Assembly (NCBI GenBank): GCA_025056735.1
Contig: JANWVR010000032.1
Location: 1-35,539 of the forward strand
Reading direction: 5' to 3'
DNA from: Saprospiraceae bacterium
GTDB lineage: Bacteria; Bacteroidota; Bacteroidia; Chitinophagales; Saprospiraceae
Length of the DNA stretch: 35,539 nt
Shown here: positions 1-6,246 of the stretch, in pieces
Position numbering within the stretch: the stretch's first letter is position 1
Layout of the letters: each line of letters starts with the position of its first letter
Made by a program: the position numbers and the translations under genes
The notes under the pieces: model-generated
Told to the model about the DNA's origin: nothing
Database searches by the model: none
Seen by the model: the letters and a program-made list of their open reading frames with translations, nothing else

Positions 1-324
1 TACAAAAGCCGCTTCCAAATTGAGTTCTTGTACCGCGACGCCAAGCAACACACCGGCTTAGCCGACGCTCAGAGCCGACACCCAAAAGCGCTGGAATACC
101 ACTTCAACATGTCGCTGACCGCCGTATCCGTTGCCAAAGCCATCCACCACCTGTCCAAGGACAAAAGCCTGCGGGGGCCGTTCTCGATGGCCGACGTTAA
201 AACCCAGTATTTCAATGAACTAATGATCAACCGAATTTTTGACGTGTTCGCTAAGTTCCCAAACCTCACAAAAAATCATCCCGAAATCCGAAAGCTGTAT
301 AACCTTGGAAAAATCGCAGCCTAA
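1..324 (+). CDS. IS4-type DDE transposase, C-terminal part (5' end outside window)
   Basis: The reading frame is open from base 1, so this is the end of a longer protein cut by the window edge. The first visible residues match the Y-(2)-R-(3)-E-(6)-K signature of IS4-family transposases: Y at codon 1, R at codon 4, E at codon 8 and K at codon 15. In that family this glutamate is the last member of the DDE catalytic triad, which cuts and joins transposon ends. About 93 residues follow and end in a normal stop at 322-324. No frameshift is visible in the part seen, so the element may be intact. The remaining DDE residues and the left end lie outside the window. Family assignment rests on this one motif and the position of the C-terminal tail. 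Confidence 0.8.
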   Translation, partial: YKSRFQIEFLYRDAKQHTGLADAQSRHPKALEYHFNMSLTAVSVAKAIHHLSKDKSLRGPFSMADVKTQYFNELMINRIFDVFAKFPNLTKNHPEIRKLYNLGKIAA

Positions 325-360
325 TTCTTTACGAACCATTGCTATTTATTTTCGGATTTC
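283..360. repeat. Inverted repeat around the transposase stop, possible IS end
   Basis: GAAATCCGAAA at 283-293 is repeated in reverse complement (TTTCGGATTTC) at 350-360, bracketing the transposase stop codon. The outer arm could belong to the right terminal repeat of the IS, or the pair could form a terminator-like hairpin that blocks read-through. The left end of the element is not visible, so neither reading can be confirmed. Confidence 0.25.
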
Positions 361-504
361 TTATCAAAAACCACAAAGAGCTGCAGAGAGGCGCGTCCCC
401 GCGGCTTCGGCGCCCTCGGGTAGTTTGCCGAGAGCGGGAAGGTATTGCTACAGGGAAGATGCCTCGCCTGAGGTCGGTTGTGAAATCACACCGCTGCCTC
501 CCTG

Positions 505-512
505 TAACTTTG
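505..512 (+). promoter_or_regulatory. TAnnTTTG -7 box of sdaA, 7 nt before the start codon
   Basis: TAACTTTG matches the Bacteroidota -7 consensus TAnnTTTG. Only 7 nt separate it from the ATG at 520, so transcription would begin at or next to the start codon. A GTTG that could act as the -33 element ends at 480, slightly further away than usual (24 nt). There is no Shine-Dalgarno-like sequence. Confidence 0.6.
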
Positions 513-519
513 CCTCGTC

Positions 520-1938
520 ATGGAACAGATTAGCGTTTTCGATATATTCAAGGTCGGCGTTGGCCCTTCCAGTTCGCACACCATGGGCCCGTGGCGCGCC
601 GCTCAGCGCTTTGTACGTGAAATCAGCCGCAAGGGGCAACTCGACCACGTTGCCGCCGTGCAGGTGAGCCTGTATGGCTCCTTGGCCAAGACGGGCAAAG
701 GGCACGGGACGGACCTGGCGGTGGCGTTAGGCTTGAACGGCGACGATCCAGAGACCATCCGGGAGGATGCCGTCGTGAGCGCCTTTGAGGATATCTGCCG
801 GCAAAAGCGCCTCCATCTCGGCGGCCAGCACATGCTGCCGTTCGACCCGCAGCAGGACATTCTTTTTCATGTTCACGAAACCCTGCCCTATCATGCCAAC
901 GGATTGACATTCACGGCTTTTTTTCGCGATGGCGACGGGCTGAGTCAGACGTACTATTCTGTGGGTGGCGGCTTTGTTGTCAAAGAAGGTGAGGAAAATG
1001 CCGCTAACGACGTGAGGCTACCTTTTCCGTGCCATCAAGGGGCCGATGTGGCGCGCTGGTGTCGGCAGGAGGGTAAGCCTATTTCCGATATTATTTTCCA
1101 AAACGAGTTGGTCTGGCGTTCGCCTGAAGCCATTCGGGCAGGTTTATTGCGTATTTGGGAGGTCATGCGTCGCTGTATCTATAAGGGCAGCCATACGGCA
1201 GGCGTGCTGCCGGGCGGGTTGGGCGTTGTGCGGCGTGCGCATGCGCTCAACGAGCGGATGTTGGGCAAAGACTGCCCTTACACCGACGTGGACAGCTGGA
1301 TAGCCTGCATCCGCCAGGGGCGCTGGTCGTTTCGAGATATTCTCAACTGGGTCAGTTGCTTTGCCTTGGCCGTCAATGAGGAGAATGCCGCTTTTGGGCG
1401 CGTCGTTACGGCGCCGACCAACGGTGCGGCGGGGGTCATTCCTGCCGTTTTGATGTATGGCGTGTGCTTTTGCCCGGAATTTCGCTCCGACGATGCGGTG
1501 GTGCGCTTTCTGCTGACGGCAGGCGAGCTGGGCAGTCTGTTCAAAAAAGGCGCCACCATATCGGCCGCCATGGGCGGCTGTCAGGCCGAAATTGGCGTCT
1601 CCTCTGCTATGGCTGCTGGCGCGCTCACCGAGCGGCTGGGCGGCTCGCCCGACCAGGCACTTATGGCCGCTGAAATCGCTATGGAACACCACTTAGGCAT
1701 GACCTGCGACCCCATCGGCGGCTTAGTGCAGGTGCCCTGCATCGAGCGCAACACGATGGGCGCCATCAAGGCCATCACTGCCGCCCAAATCGCGCTGGGC
1801 AGCGACCCGAGCAAAGCCAGGGTAACCTTAGACGCCGTCATTAAAACCATGAAAGAGACCGCCGAAGATATGAGCCACAAGTACAAAGAAACCGCTGACG
1901 GCGGGCTGGCCATCACGGTGGGGTTGGCAGAATGCTAA
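520..1938 (+). CDS. sdaA: L-serine ammonia-lyase (L-serine dehydratase), single-chain Fe-S type
   Basis: This enzyme deaminates L-serine to pyruvate and ammonia with a [4Fe-4S] cluster acting as Lewis acid. At 472 residues it is the fused single-chain form, with beta and alpha domains in one polypeptide. The N-terminal [10 protein letters not shown] motif is at residues 15-24. The catalytic half contains [16 protein letters not shown] and [10 protein letters not shown]354, C396 and C407 have the 42/11 spacing I recall for the cluster cysteines of the Legionella enzyme. The last residue is also a cysteine (C472), as in family members whose C-terminal Cys reaches into the active site and occupies the cluster until substrate arrives. 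The start at 520 fits both the GPSSSH position and the promoter box just upstream. No terminator was seen after it. Confidence 0.95.
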   Translation: MEQISVFDIFKVGVGPSSSHTMGPWRAAQRFVREISRKGQLDHVAAVQVSLYGSLAKTGKGHGTDLAVALGLNGDDPETIREDAVVSAFEDICRQKRLHLGGQHMLPFDPQQDILFHVHETLPYHANGLTFTAFFRDGDGLSQTYYSVGGGFVVKEGEENAANDVRLPFPCHQGADVARWCRQEGKPISDIIFQNELVWRSPEAIRAGLLRIWEVMRRCIYKGSHTAGVLPGGLGVVRRAHALNERMLGKDCPYTDVDSWIACIRQGRWSFRDILNWVSCFALAVNEENAAFGRVVTAPTNGAAGVIPAVLMYGVCFCPEFRSDDAVVRFLLTAGELGSLFKKGATISAAMGGCQAEIGVSSAMAAGALTERLGGSPDQALMAAEIAMEHHLGMTCDPIGGLVQVPCIERNTMGAIKAITAAQIALGSDPSKARVTLDAVIKTMKETAEDMSHKYKETADGGLAITVGLAEC

Positions 1939-1966
1939 GGGCGGAGTCGTTGCCTGCACACACGGC

Positions 1967-2137
1967 TTAGTTGCGGCGGTCGCGCCGGTTCTCGCGCCGG
2001 TCGCGCACGTCTTCGCGGCGGTCGCGTGGGTCTTCGCGCCGGTCGCGTCGGTCAGGGGCGGTTGTTTGGGCGGGCATCTGGGTCGCCATTAAGGCGAATA
2101 GCAACAGGCTAGGCAGCCACAAACGGATATTTTTCAT
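1967..2137 (-). CDS. Small secreted Arg/Asp-rich repeat protein, 56 aa
   Basis: The ORF can be read further upstream, but the start used here begins a clear signal peptide (MKNIRLWLPSLLLFALMATQ, then MPAQ). The mature part of about 30 residues is almost only D, R, E and N. It is built as a heptapeptide repeat: RREDPRD, RREDVRD, RRENRRD, RRN. The DNA shows the matching 21-base periodicity. No catalytic residues or known domain are visible. The strongly charged, repetitive tail would be exported across the inner membrane. Binding to an anionic partner in the envelope is only a guess. It lies just downstream of the sugar operon on the same strand, with 104 nt between. A non-coding alternative is possible because the region is compositionally biased, but the clean signal peptide favours a real gene. 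Confidence 0.6.
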   Translation of the reverse strand: MKNIRLWLPSLLLFALMATQMPAQTTAPDRRDRREDPRDRREDVRDRRENRRDRRN

Positions 2138-2241
2138 AAAAATTAAAAATGTTTTAGTCCTTTGGACGAATATGGAAAGACCGGGTTTAATAGAAGGTTT
2201 CCCTGGTGGGTATGCGCCAGTCTTGCGTTTTGCTGGCGAAG

Positions 2242-2898
2242 TTACTCGCCCTTTACGCGCAATACGCGGGCGGGATTGCCTACGACTATGGTATTGGGCG
2301 GTACGTCGTGGCGTACGACGGCGCCTGCGCCTACCACAGCGCCTGCGCCGATGCGAATGCGCGGGAGCACCACAGCGCCGGTGTAGATGTCGGCGTTTTC
2401 GCCCACGTGCACCGATCCGGCCAGGACGGCGCCTGGGCCCACGGAGGCGCCATCTTCGAGCGTGCACTCGTGGTCAATGGAGGCGCGCGTGTTGATGAGG
2501 CAGTTGCGTCCGATGCGCGCGTCCACGCAGACCGTGGCGTTAGCGTAAATCTGGCTGCCCTCGCCCACTTCGGCATTGTGAGCGACGAAAGCCGTGCGGT
2601 GGATGGCCGTGATGGGCTTCAGCCCGTGGGCTTTGATTTGCTCGTGCAGCTGGCGACGCACGGCCCCGTGGCCTGGGCCGATGCTGACGATAAAGTGCGG
2701 TGGCGCGGCAGCAATGTGCGGCTGCTGGGCCCATGCCTGGAAGGCGTCCCAGTTGCCCAGATGCGGAATGCCTCGATATTCGGGCGCAATGTTGGGATTG
2801 TTGTCGAAGTAGCCGAGGATGTGGTACTGTTCGCGCAGCAGTTCGCACAGGACTTTAAAGTTGCCTGTGCCGCCCCAGACGACGAGTTCAGGCCACAT
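2242..2898 (-). CDS. NeuD/PglD-type sugar O- or N-acetyltransferase
   Basis: A 218-residue acyltransferase of the NeuD/PglD family. The N-terminal part (residues 1-95) is a Rossmann-like PglD_N domain starting with WGGTGNFK, which binds the nucleotide sugar. From about residue 100 there are hexapeptide repeats of the left-handed beta-helix (VGEGSQ, IYANAT, VCVDAR, VHVGEN, IRIGAG) that bind acetyl-CoA. The probable general base is H143 in SIDHE. The C-terminus VVGNPARVL is typical. The start overlaps the end of the aminotransferase by 11 bp, so translation is probably coupled. From context the substrate is likely the amino sugar made by that aminotransferase, giving an N-acetylated deoxy-amino sugar for surface polysaccharide. 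The exact sugar cannot be told from sequence. Confidence 0.88.
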   Translation of the reverse strand: MWPELVVWGGTGNFKVLCELLREQYHILGYFDNNPNIAPEYRGIPHLGNWDAFQAWAQQPHIAAAPPHFIVSIGPGHGAVRRQLHEQIKAHGLKPITAIHRTAFVAHNAEVGEGSQIYANATVCVDARIGRNCLINTRASIDHECTLEDGASVGPGAVLAGSVHVGENADIYTGAVVLPRIRIGAGAVVGAGAVVRHDVPPNTIVVGNPARVLRVKGE

Positions 2899-4030
2899 GG
2901 GCTTCGCTGAAGGTGTGGATGCCTTCGAGCACGTAGTCCACCTCTTCGTCTGTCAGGTCGGCGTGCAGCGGCAGGGTGATGAAACGGTTGTGCTCGGCCT
3001 CGATGTAGGGGCAGTTGTGGCCCCACGGAGCAAAGAGCGGCTGCAGGCTCAGCGGTGTGTAGTGGCAGCCGGTGGCGATGCCGCGGCTTTTGAGATGGAT
3101 CATCAGGTCGTCGCGCTGGTCGGCCCGAATGCCAAACATTTGGTAGCAATATGTTTCTGGCTCGAAAGGCAGCAGCGGTTCGACGCCGGGCAGGTCTTGC
3201 AGTCCGTCTAAGTAGCGGCGAATAATTTGGGAGCGGCGTCGGTTCATGGCCGGCAATTTCTTCAGTTGGGCTAAGCCGATGGCGGCGGCTAAGTCGTTCA
3301 TGTTGTATTTATAGCCCAGCACAGCGATTTCATAGAACCAGTGCATGGCGTCGCGGTTGGCCGTTACGTAGGCCTGGGCGGTTTTCCAGTTGTCTTTGTC
3401 AATGCCGACCCAGCGCATGGCGCGCACGTCGCGGAAGAGTTCGGGATCGTTGGTTACCATCATGCCGCCGTCGCCGGTAGTCATGAGTTTCTTCTCTTCA
3501 AAAGAAAAGCAGCCGATGTCACCCCATAGGCCGAGCATCTGGCCTTTGTATAGGGCGCCGGCGGTGTGGGCGCAGTCCTCAATAATTTTCAGGCCGCGCT
3601 CGCGCGCCCAGGGCACTAAGCGTTCCATGGGCACAGGGTGGCCTGCATAGTGAACCGGCATGACGGCCACGCAGTCGGCGTCGTATTTGCGGTCGAGGTC
3701 TTCCAAGTCTATGCCCAGCGTAACGGGGTCGCTGTCCACAAACACGGGTTGGAGGCGGTTGTACAGCGCCGCGCTGGCTGTGGCGGAGAAGGTGAGCGAA
3801 GGAACGAGGACTTTTTTCCCTTCGGGAAAACGGAAGACGGCCAGGGCTAAATGCAACGCTGCGGTGGCCGAATTGACGCCCACGGCGGCAGCGGCCCCGG
3901 TGAATTTTTGCCATTCGGCCTCAAATTGGCTGACGTTGGGGCCGAGACCTATCCACGAGCGCTCGAAGGCTTCGCGGATCATCTGGAGTTCTTCTTCGCC
4001 CAAAGAGGGCTTGAATAGACGTACGTTCAT
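2888..4030 (-). CDS. DegT/DnrJ/EryC1-family PLP-dependent sugar aminotransferase
   Basis: A 380-residue fold-type I aminotransferase that puts an amino group on a keto-sugar nucleotide. The PLP lysine is K181 in FSFEEKKLMTTGDGG, the equivalent of FSFxxxKxxTTGEGG in the family. D152 in EDCAH would contact the pyridine nitrogen. The start at 4030 is the first ATG that gives a normal family N-terminus (MNVRLFKPSLGEEE); the reading frame stays open upstream but the extra residues overlap rfbC and look random. It sits 26 nt after rfbC and overlaps the acetyltransferase by 11 bp, so the three genes form an operon. Substrate could be a dTDP-linked 3- or 4-keto-6-deoxyhexose; the family name does not settle the position of amination. 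Confidence 0.92.
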   Translation of the reverse strand: MNVRLFKPSLGEEELQMIREAFERSWIGLGPNVSQFEAEWQKFTGAAAAVGVNSATAALHLALAVFRFPEGKKVLVPSLTFSATASAALYNRLQPVFVDSDPVTLGIDLEDLDRKYDADCVAVMPVHYAGHPVPMERLVPWARERGLKIIEDCAHTAGALYKGQMLGLWGDIGCFSFEEKKLMTTGDGGMMVTNDPELFRDVRAMRWVGIDKDNWKTAQAYVTANRDAMHWFYEIAVLGYKYNMNDLAAAIGLAQLKKLPAMNRRRSQIIRRYLDGLQDLPGVEPLLPFEPETYCYQMFGIRADQRDDLMIHLKSRGIATGCHYTPLSLQPLFAPWGHNCPYIEAEHNRFITLPLHADLTDEEVDYVLEGIHTFSEAHVA

Positions 4031-4056
4031 TGCGTGTATGGGTAGTGTAGTGCGGT

Positions 4057-4632
4057 TCAATTGTTGAAGAGACCTCTCATCCGGGCGCTGTACTGCGAAA
4101 CAAAGGTTTGCCACGTCCAGTTCTGCTGGTCTTTTTCCGACAGGAAGGGTTCGGCTTCGGGCCAGGAGATGCCCAGATCGGCGTCCGACCACAGCAGGCC
4201 GCCTTCGTGTTCGCGGTTGTACGGGCTGTCCACTTTGTAGAGCACTTCGCTTTCGTCGGTTAGCGTGCAAAAACCGTGCGCAAAACCGCGCGGGATGAGC
4301 ACCATGCGGCAATTGCTCTCCGAAAGTTCGAGGGCATCCCACTGCCCAAAGGTGGGCGACTCGGGGCGCAAATCCACGAATACGTCTAGGATAGCGCCGC
4401 GCACGCAGCGCACGAGCTTCGTCTCGGCGTAGGGTGGAAACTGAAAGTGCAGCCCGCGCAGGATACCGCGCCGTTCGCTGCGCGAGTGGTTCTCCTGCAC
4501 CCACGGACGGTGCAGGCCTGCCTGCTCAAACAGACTGACGTCGTAGGCGCGCATAAAAAAGCCGCGCGCGTCTCGGATGGGCGACAGGCGAATTTCCCAG
4601 ACACCCGGGAGGCGACGTTGTACAAATTCCAC
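4057..4632 (-). CDS. rfbC: dTDP-4-dehydrorhamnose 3,5-epimerase (RmlC) family
   Basis: A cupin-fold epimerase of 191 residues, the usual RmlC length. The catalytic pattern is complete: H62 in RGLHFQ (base), Y132 in LYKVDSPY (acid) and D168, corresponding to His/Tyr/Asp of the Salmonella enzyme. It would epimerise dTDP-4-keto-6-deoxyglucose at C3 and C5, or only one of them in RmlC-like relatives. It is the first gene of the three-gene sugar operon. The start is a GTG at 4632 because no in-frame ATG gives a sensible N-terminus and poly-T lies directly upstream. RmlA, RmlB and RmlD are not in the window. Next to an aminotransferase and an acetyltransferase the product may be an acetamido sugar rather than rhamnose. 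Confidence 0.9.
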   Translation of the reverse strand: MEFVQRRLPGVWEIRLSPIRDARGFFMRAYDVSLFEQAGLHRPWVQENHSRSERRGILRGLHFQFPPYAETKLVRCVRGAILDVFVDLRPESPTFGQWDALELSESNCRMVLIPRGFAHGFCTLTDESEVLYKVDSPYNREHEGGLLWSDADLGISWPEAEPFLSEKDQQNWTWQTFVSQYSARMRGLFNN

Positions 4633-4637
4633 AGCAA

Positions 4638-4671
4638 AAAAAAAACTGGTTTGAATAGATGCCAGACCAGC
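4638..4671 (-). terminator. Hairpin plus T-run just upstream of rfbC (terminator or attenuator)
   Basis: On the minus strand CTGGT and ACCAG form a 5-bp stem around a 15-nt loop and are followed at once by ten T residues. This has the form of an intrinsic terminator but the stem is weak. It could stop transcripts coming from rlpA or from the structured element at 4762-4900. Because it lies downstream of the predicted rfbC promoter it could also act as an attenuator for the sugar operon. Confidence 0.4.
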
Positions 4672-4673
4672 AA

Positions 4674-4681
4674 CAAAGGTA
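4674..4681 (-). promoter_or_regulatory. TAnnTTTG -7 box of the rfbC operon
   Basis: On the minus strand TACCTTTG matches the phylum -7 consensus. The transcript would begin near 4667 and have a leader of about 35 nt. This leader contains a hairpin (CTGGT paired with ACCAG) followed by a run of ten T, directly before the GTG start. Confidence 0.5.
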
Positions 4682-4761
4682 CGCGGACGTCTCTGGCACT
4701 CGCTGGGCTAAAAACCGGTTTCGACGCCTGCACGGCGTTAAGAGCTACAAATTAGGTGTTC

Positions 4762-4900
4762 CAGCGGCTTGGATAAGGGAGCATACTTTAGCAAAAGCCT
4801 TCCTTGATAAGGGCTCTATACCTTCCTTGGCTGGTACCAGGCACTTATGCCTGATGCCAGATGGAATGAGGTATGCTCTATCCGGTGAGTTGAGCCGCTG
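4762..4900. other. Nested dyad element in a gene-free stretch, possible structured RNA
   Basis: The 346-bp stretch 4633-4978 has no convincing gene. Its centre is a large imperfect inverted repeat: CAGCGGCT (4762-4769), GGATA (4771-4775) and GAGCATAC (4779-4786) pair with AGCCGCTG (4893-4900), TATCC (4879-4883) and GTATGCTC (4871-4878). Inside is a hairpin with arms at 4839-4843 and 4848-4852 (AGGCA/TGCCT), extended by TGGC/GCCA, TCC/GGA and ATACCT/AGGTAT (4818-4823 with 4869-4874). The last helix needs bases also used by GTATGCTC, so the two folds exclude each other. Smaller hairpins flank it (ACGCC/GGCGT at 4725-4739; CTCGC/GCGAG at 4961-4974). It could be an RNA on either strand, a 3' UTR structure of rlpA, or a decayed mobile repeat. 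I recognise no known RNA family. Confidence 0.45.
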
Positions 4901-4978
4901 CGGGATGTTTGATGTGCCCAGTCTGATAGAGCACCCATCTGAGCCGGCCAACACACTGACTCGCTTGGGCGAGGCCAG

Positions 4979-5947
4979 TTATTCAAACTCAACCAGAAAC
5001 GCTCGCGGATAGCCTTTTTGCGCCGCTGCTTTCTTCTGAGCTTCTGCCTCTTTGCGGGTGGCAAAGGGGCCCAGTATGAGTTTAAAGGTAGTGTTGATGC
5101 CCACCTTTTCGTGGCTGACGATGATTTTCTGCGGCCACTTAGTCTGGGCTTTCCGGATTTCCCGGAACAGGTTTTCGGTGGAAGTCAGGACGGCTAACTG
5201 AATGCCGAACGTCTTAGCCGGCACAGGTTTGATTTCTATCTGATAGAGTTCGGATACATTTAGTTTAGCGATCGCTTGTGGATTTGCTGGGGTCGTTTGC
5301 GGCGGAGTGGGCGACGCGGTAGAGTGGGCCACCGGCGCAGTGGCAGTCGTTCGGGCCTGGGTGGCGGGCTGCTTTTGAGCGCCGGGTACGCCCAAATGGG
5401 AATCGGCTTCTGTGGCAAAATTAGCGCTTTTGGCGGTTGTAGCCGTCGAATGTTGTACTGGTAATGCGACCGTTGTGGCTGGCTGTTGTGTTGATGATGC
5501 GACCGGCGCAGTGGGCTGTTGTACCTGTAACCCTACTTTTGTGGCCGGCTGCTGTGTTGACATATTGGCCGGCGTTACCACCTCCACTTTTACCTTAGCC
5601 GCGCCGTCGCGTGTGATACCCAGCATCTCAGCAGCCTTGCGCGAAACATCCACTACATAACCGCTGAGAAGCGGCGCACGGTCGTTGACACGCACCTCTA
5701 CGGATTTTTTGTTGTCTAAGCGAGTAACGCGCAGGATAGTCCCGTAAGGGTGCGACTTGTGCGAGGCAGTGAGCTGGTTTTTGTCGTAGATTTCCCCAGA
5801 AGTGGTTTTTTTGCCGTGCTGCGAGTCGGGATACATGCCACATTTGCCCACTTCAAGCGATGCGCTTTGGGCAAGCATGGGTGACACGGACATGGTGTAA
5901 ATGCAAAACGACAGAGCTAGTGTAAAGACATTCAGGAGCGAATACAT
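4979..5947 (-). CDS. rlpA: RlpA-family protein with C-terminal SPOR domain
   Basis: A 322-residue exported protein. Residues 1-26 form a signal peptide ending near MLAQ. Residues about 30-125 are the RlpA double-psi beta-barrel, recognised by TTSGEIYD, LTASHKSHPYGT, VEVRVNDRAPL and YVVDVSRKAAEMLG. The acidic residues of TSGE and NDR correspond to those needed for lytic cleavage of peptidoglycan in active RlpA. A low-complexity linker of about 90 residues rich in Q, P, T, A and V follows, with a repeated TQQPAT/VQQPTA unit. The C-terminal 75 residues are a SPOR domain (FGIQLAVLTSTEN ... FKLILGPFATRKEAEAQKKA), which binds denuded septal glycan. It is divergent from the PorE-like gene, another SPOR-containing envelope protein. 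Lytic activity versus mere binding cannot be decided from sequence alone. Confidence 0.9.
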   Translation of the reverse strand: MYSLLNVFTLALSFCIYTMSVSPMLAQSASLEVGKCGMYPDSQHGKKTTSGEIYDKNQLTASHKSHPYGTILRVTRLDNKKSVEVRVNDRAPLLSGYVVDVSRKAAEMLGITRDGAAKVKVEVVTPANMSTQQPATKVGLQVQQPTAPVASSTQQPATTVALPVQHSTATTAKSANFATEADSHLGVPGAQKQPATQARTTATAPVAHSTASPTPPQTTPANPQAIAKLNVSELYQIEIKPVPAKTFGIQLAVLTSTENLFREIRKAQTKWPQKIIVSHEKVGINTTFKLILGPFATRKEAEAQKKAAAQKGYPRAFLVEFE

Positions 5948-6246
5948 AGGTCAGGAAGATATTTGAATAAAAAAAACGGCTTCAGGAAACTGGGGCGAAA
6001 ATGAAGGTTTTTACACTAACGCCCCATCCTTTCGTTCTCTTTTCTTTCGAGGGCGCTCTCATCCAATCAAACATAGATTGGCGATATGCAGTTCCTTATC
6101 CCAACGCGCGCTCTATTCGTGGGCACAGCCCTGCCCAAAAACGACCCATTGCTTGCGGAAAGGCCACCGCGCGCTTTTACCGGGCGACATCAGGAAATGG
6201 TGGGCGGTTGCATTTAGGCATGCGCTCTTACTTTTGTCGCCAATTT
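5948..6246. other. Intergenic region between rlpA and the PorE-like gene
   Basis: About 300 bp between divergent genes. The plus strand is open in the frame of the downstream gene from 6001, but the encoded 82 residues look random. A small inverted repeat CCAATC/GATTGG lies near 6063-6081. The promoter of the PorE-like gene lies at its right end. Confidence 0.4.
6208..6236 (+). promoter_or_regulatory. Promoter of the PorE-like gene (TTG, 18 nt, TACTTTTG)
   Basis: TTG at 6208-6210 and TACTTTTG at 6229-6236 are separated by 18 nt, close to the Bacteroidota -33/-7 arrangement. The ATG at 6247 is 10 nt further on. This placement decides between the long reading from 6001 and the shorter protein with a signal peptide. 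Confidence 0.65.

Noticed and set aside
2216-2238. Hairpin CGCCAG/CTGGCG after the NeuD-type gene as a terminator of the sugar operon.
   Set aside because: There is no T-run on the minus strand and the stem is only six pairs.
2206-2910. Long plus-strand ORF opposite the NeuD-type gene.
   Set aside because: The minus strand encodes an unmistakable acetyltransferase; the plus ORF is its GC-rich shadow.
4871-4900. tRNA-like D-arm on the minus strand (GGCTC ... GGATAGAGC).
   Set aside because: No acceptor pairing, anticodon arm or T-arm follows; the same bases are explained by the large inverted repeat.
4706-4978. Possible tmRNA: GGGCTAAAAACCGGTTTCGAC resembles the 5' end of ssrA.
   Set aside because: No YALAA-type tag reading frame and no proper T-arm or acceptor complement was found downstream, and the 3' end would fall inside rlpA.
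6001-6246. 82-residue N-terminal extension of the PorE-like protein.
   Set aside because: It has no signal peptide or family similarity, and a promoter box and signal peptide define the start at 6247.
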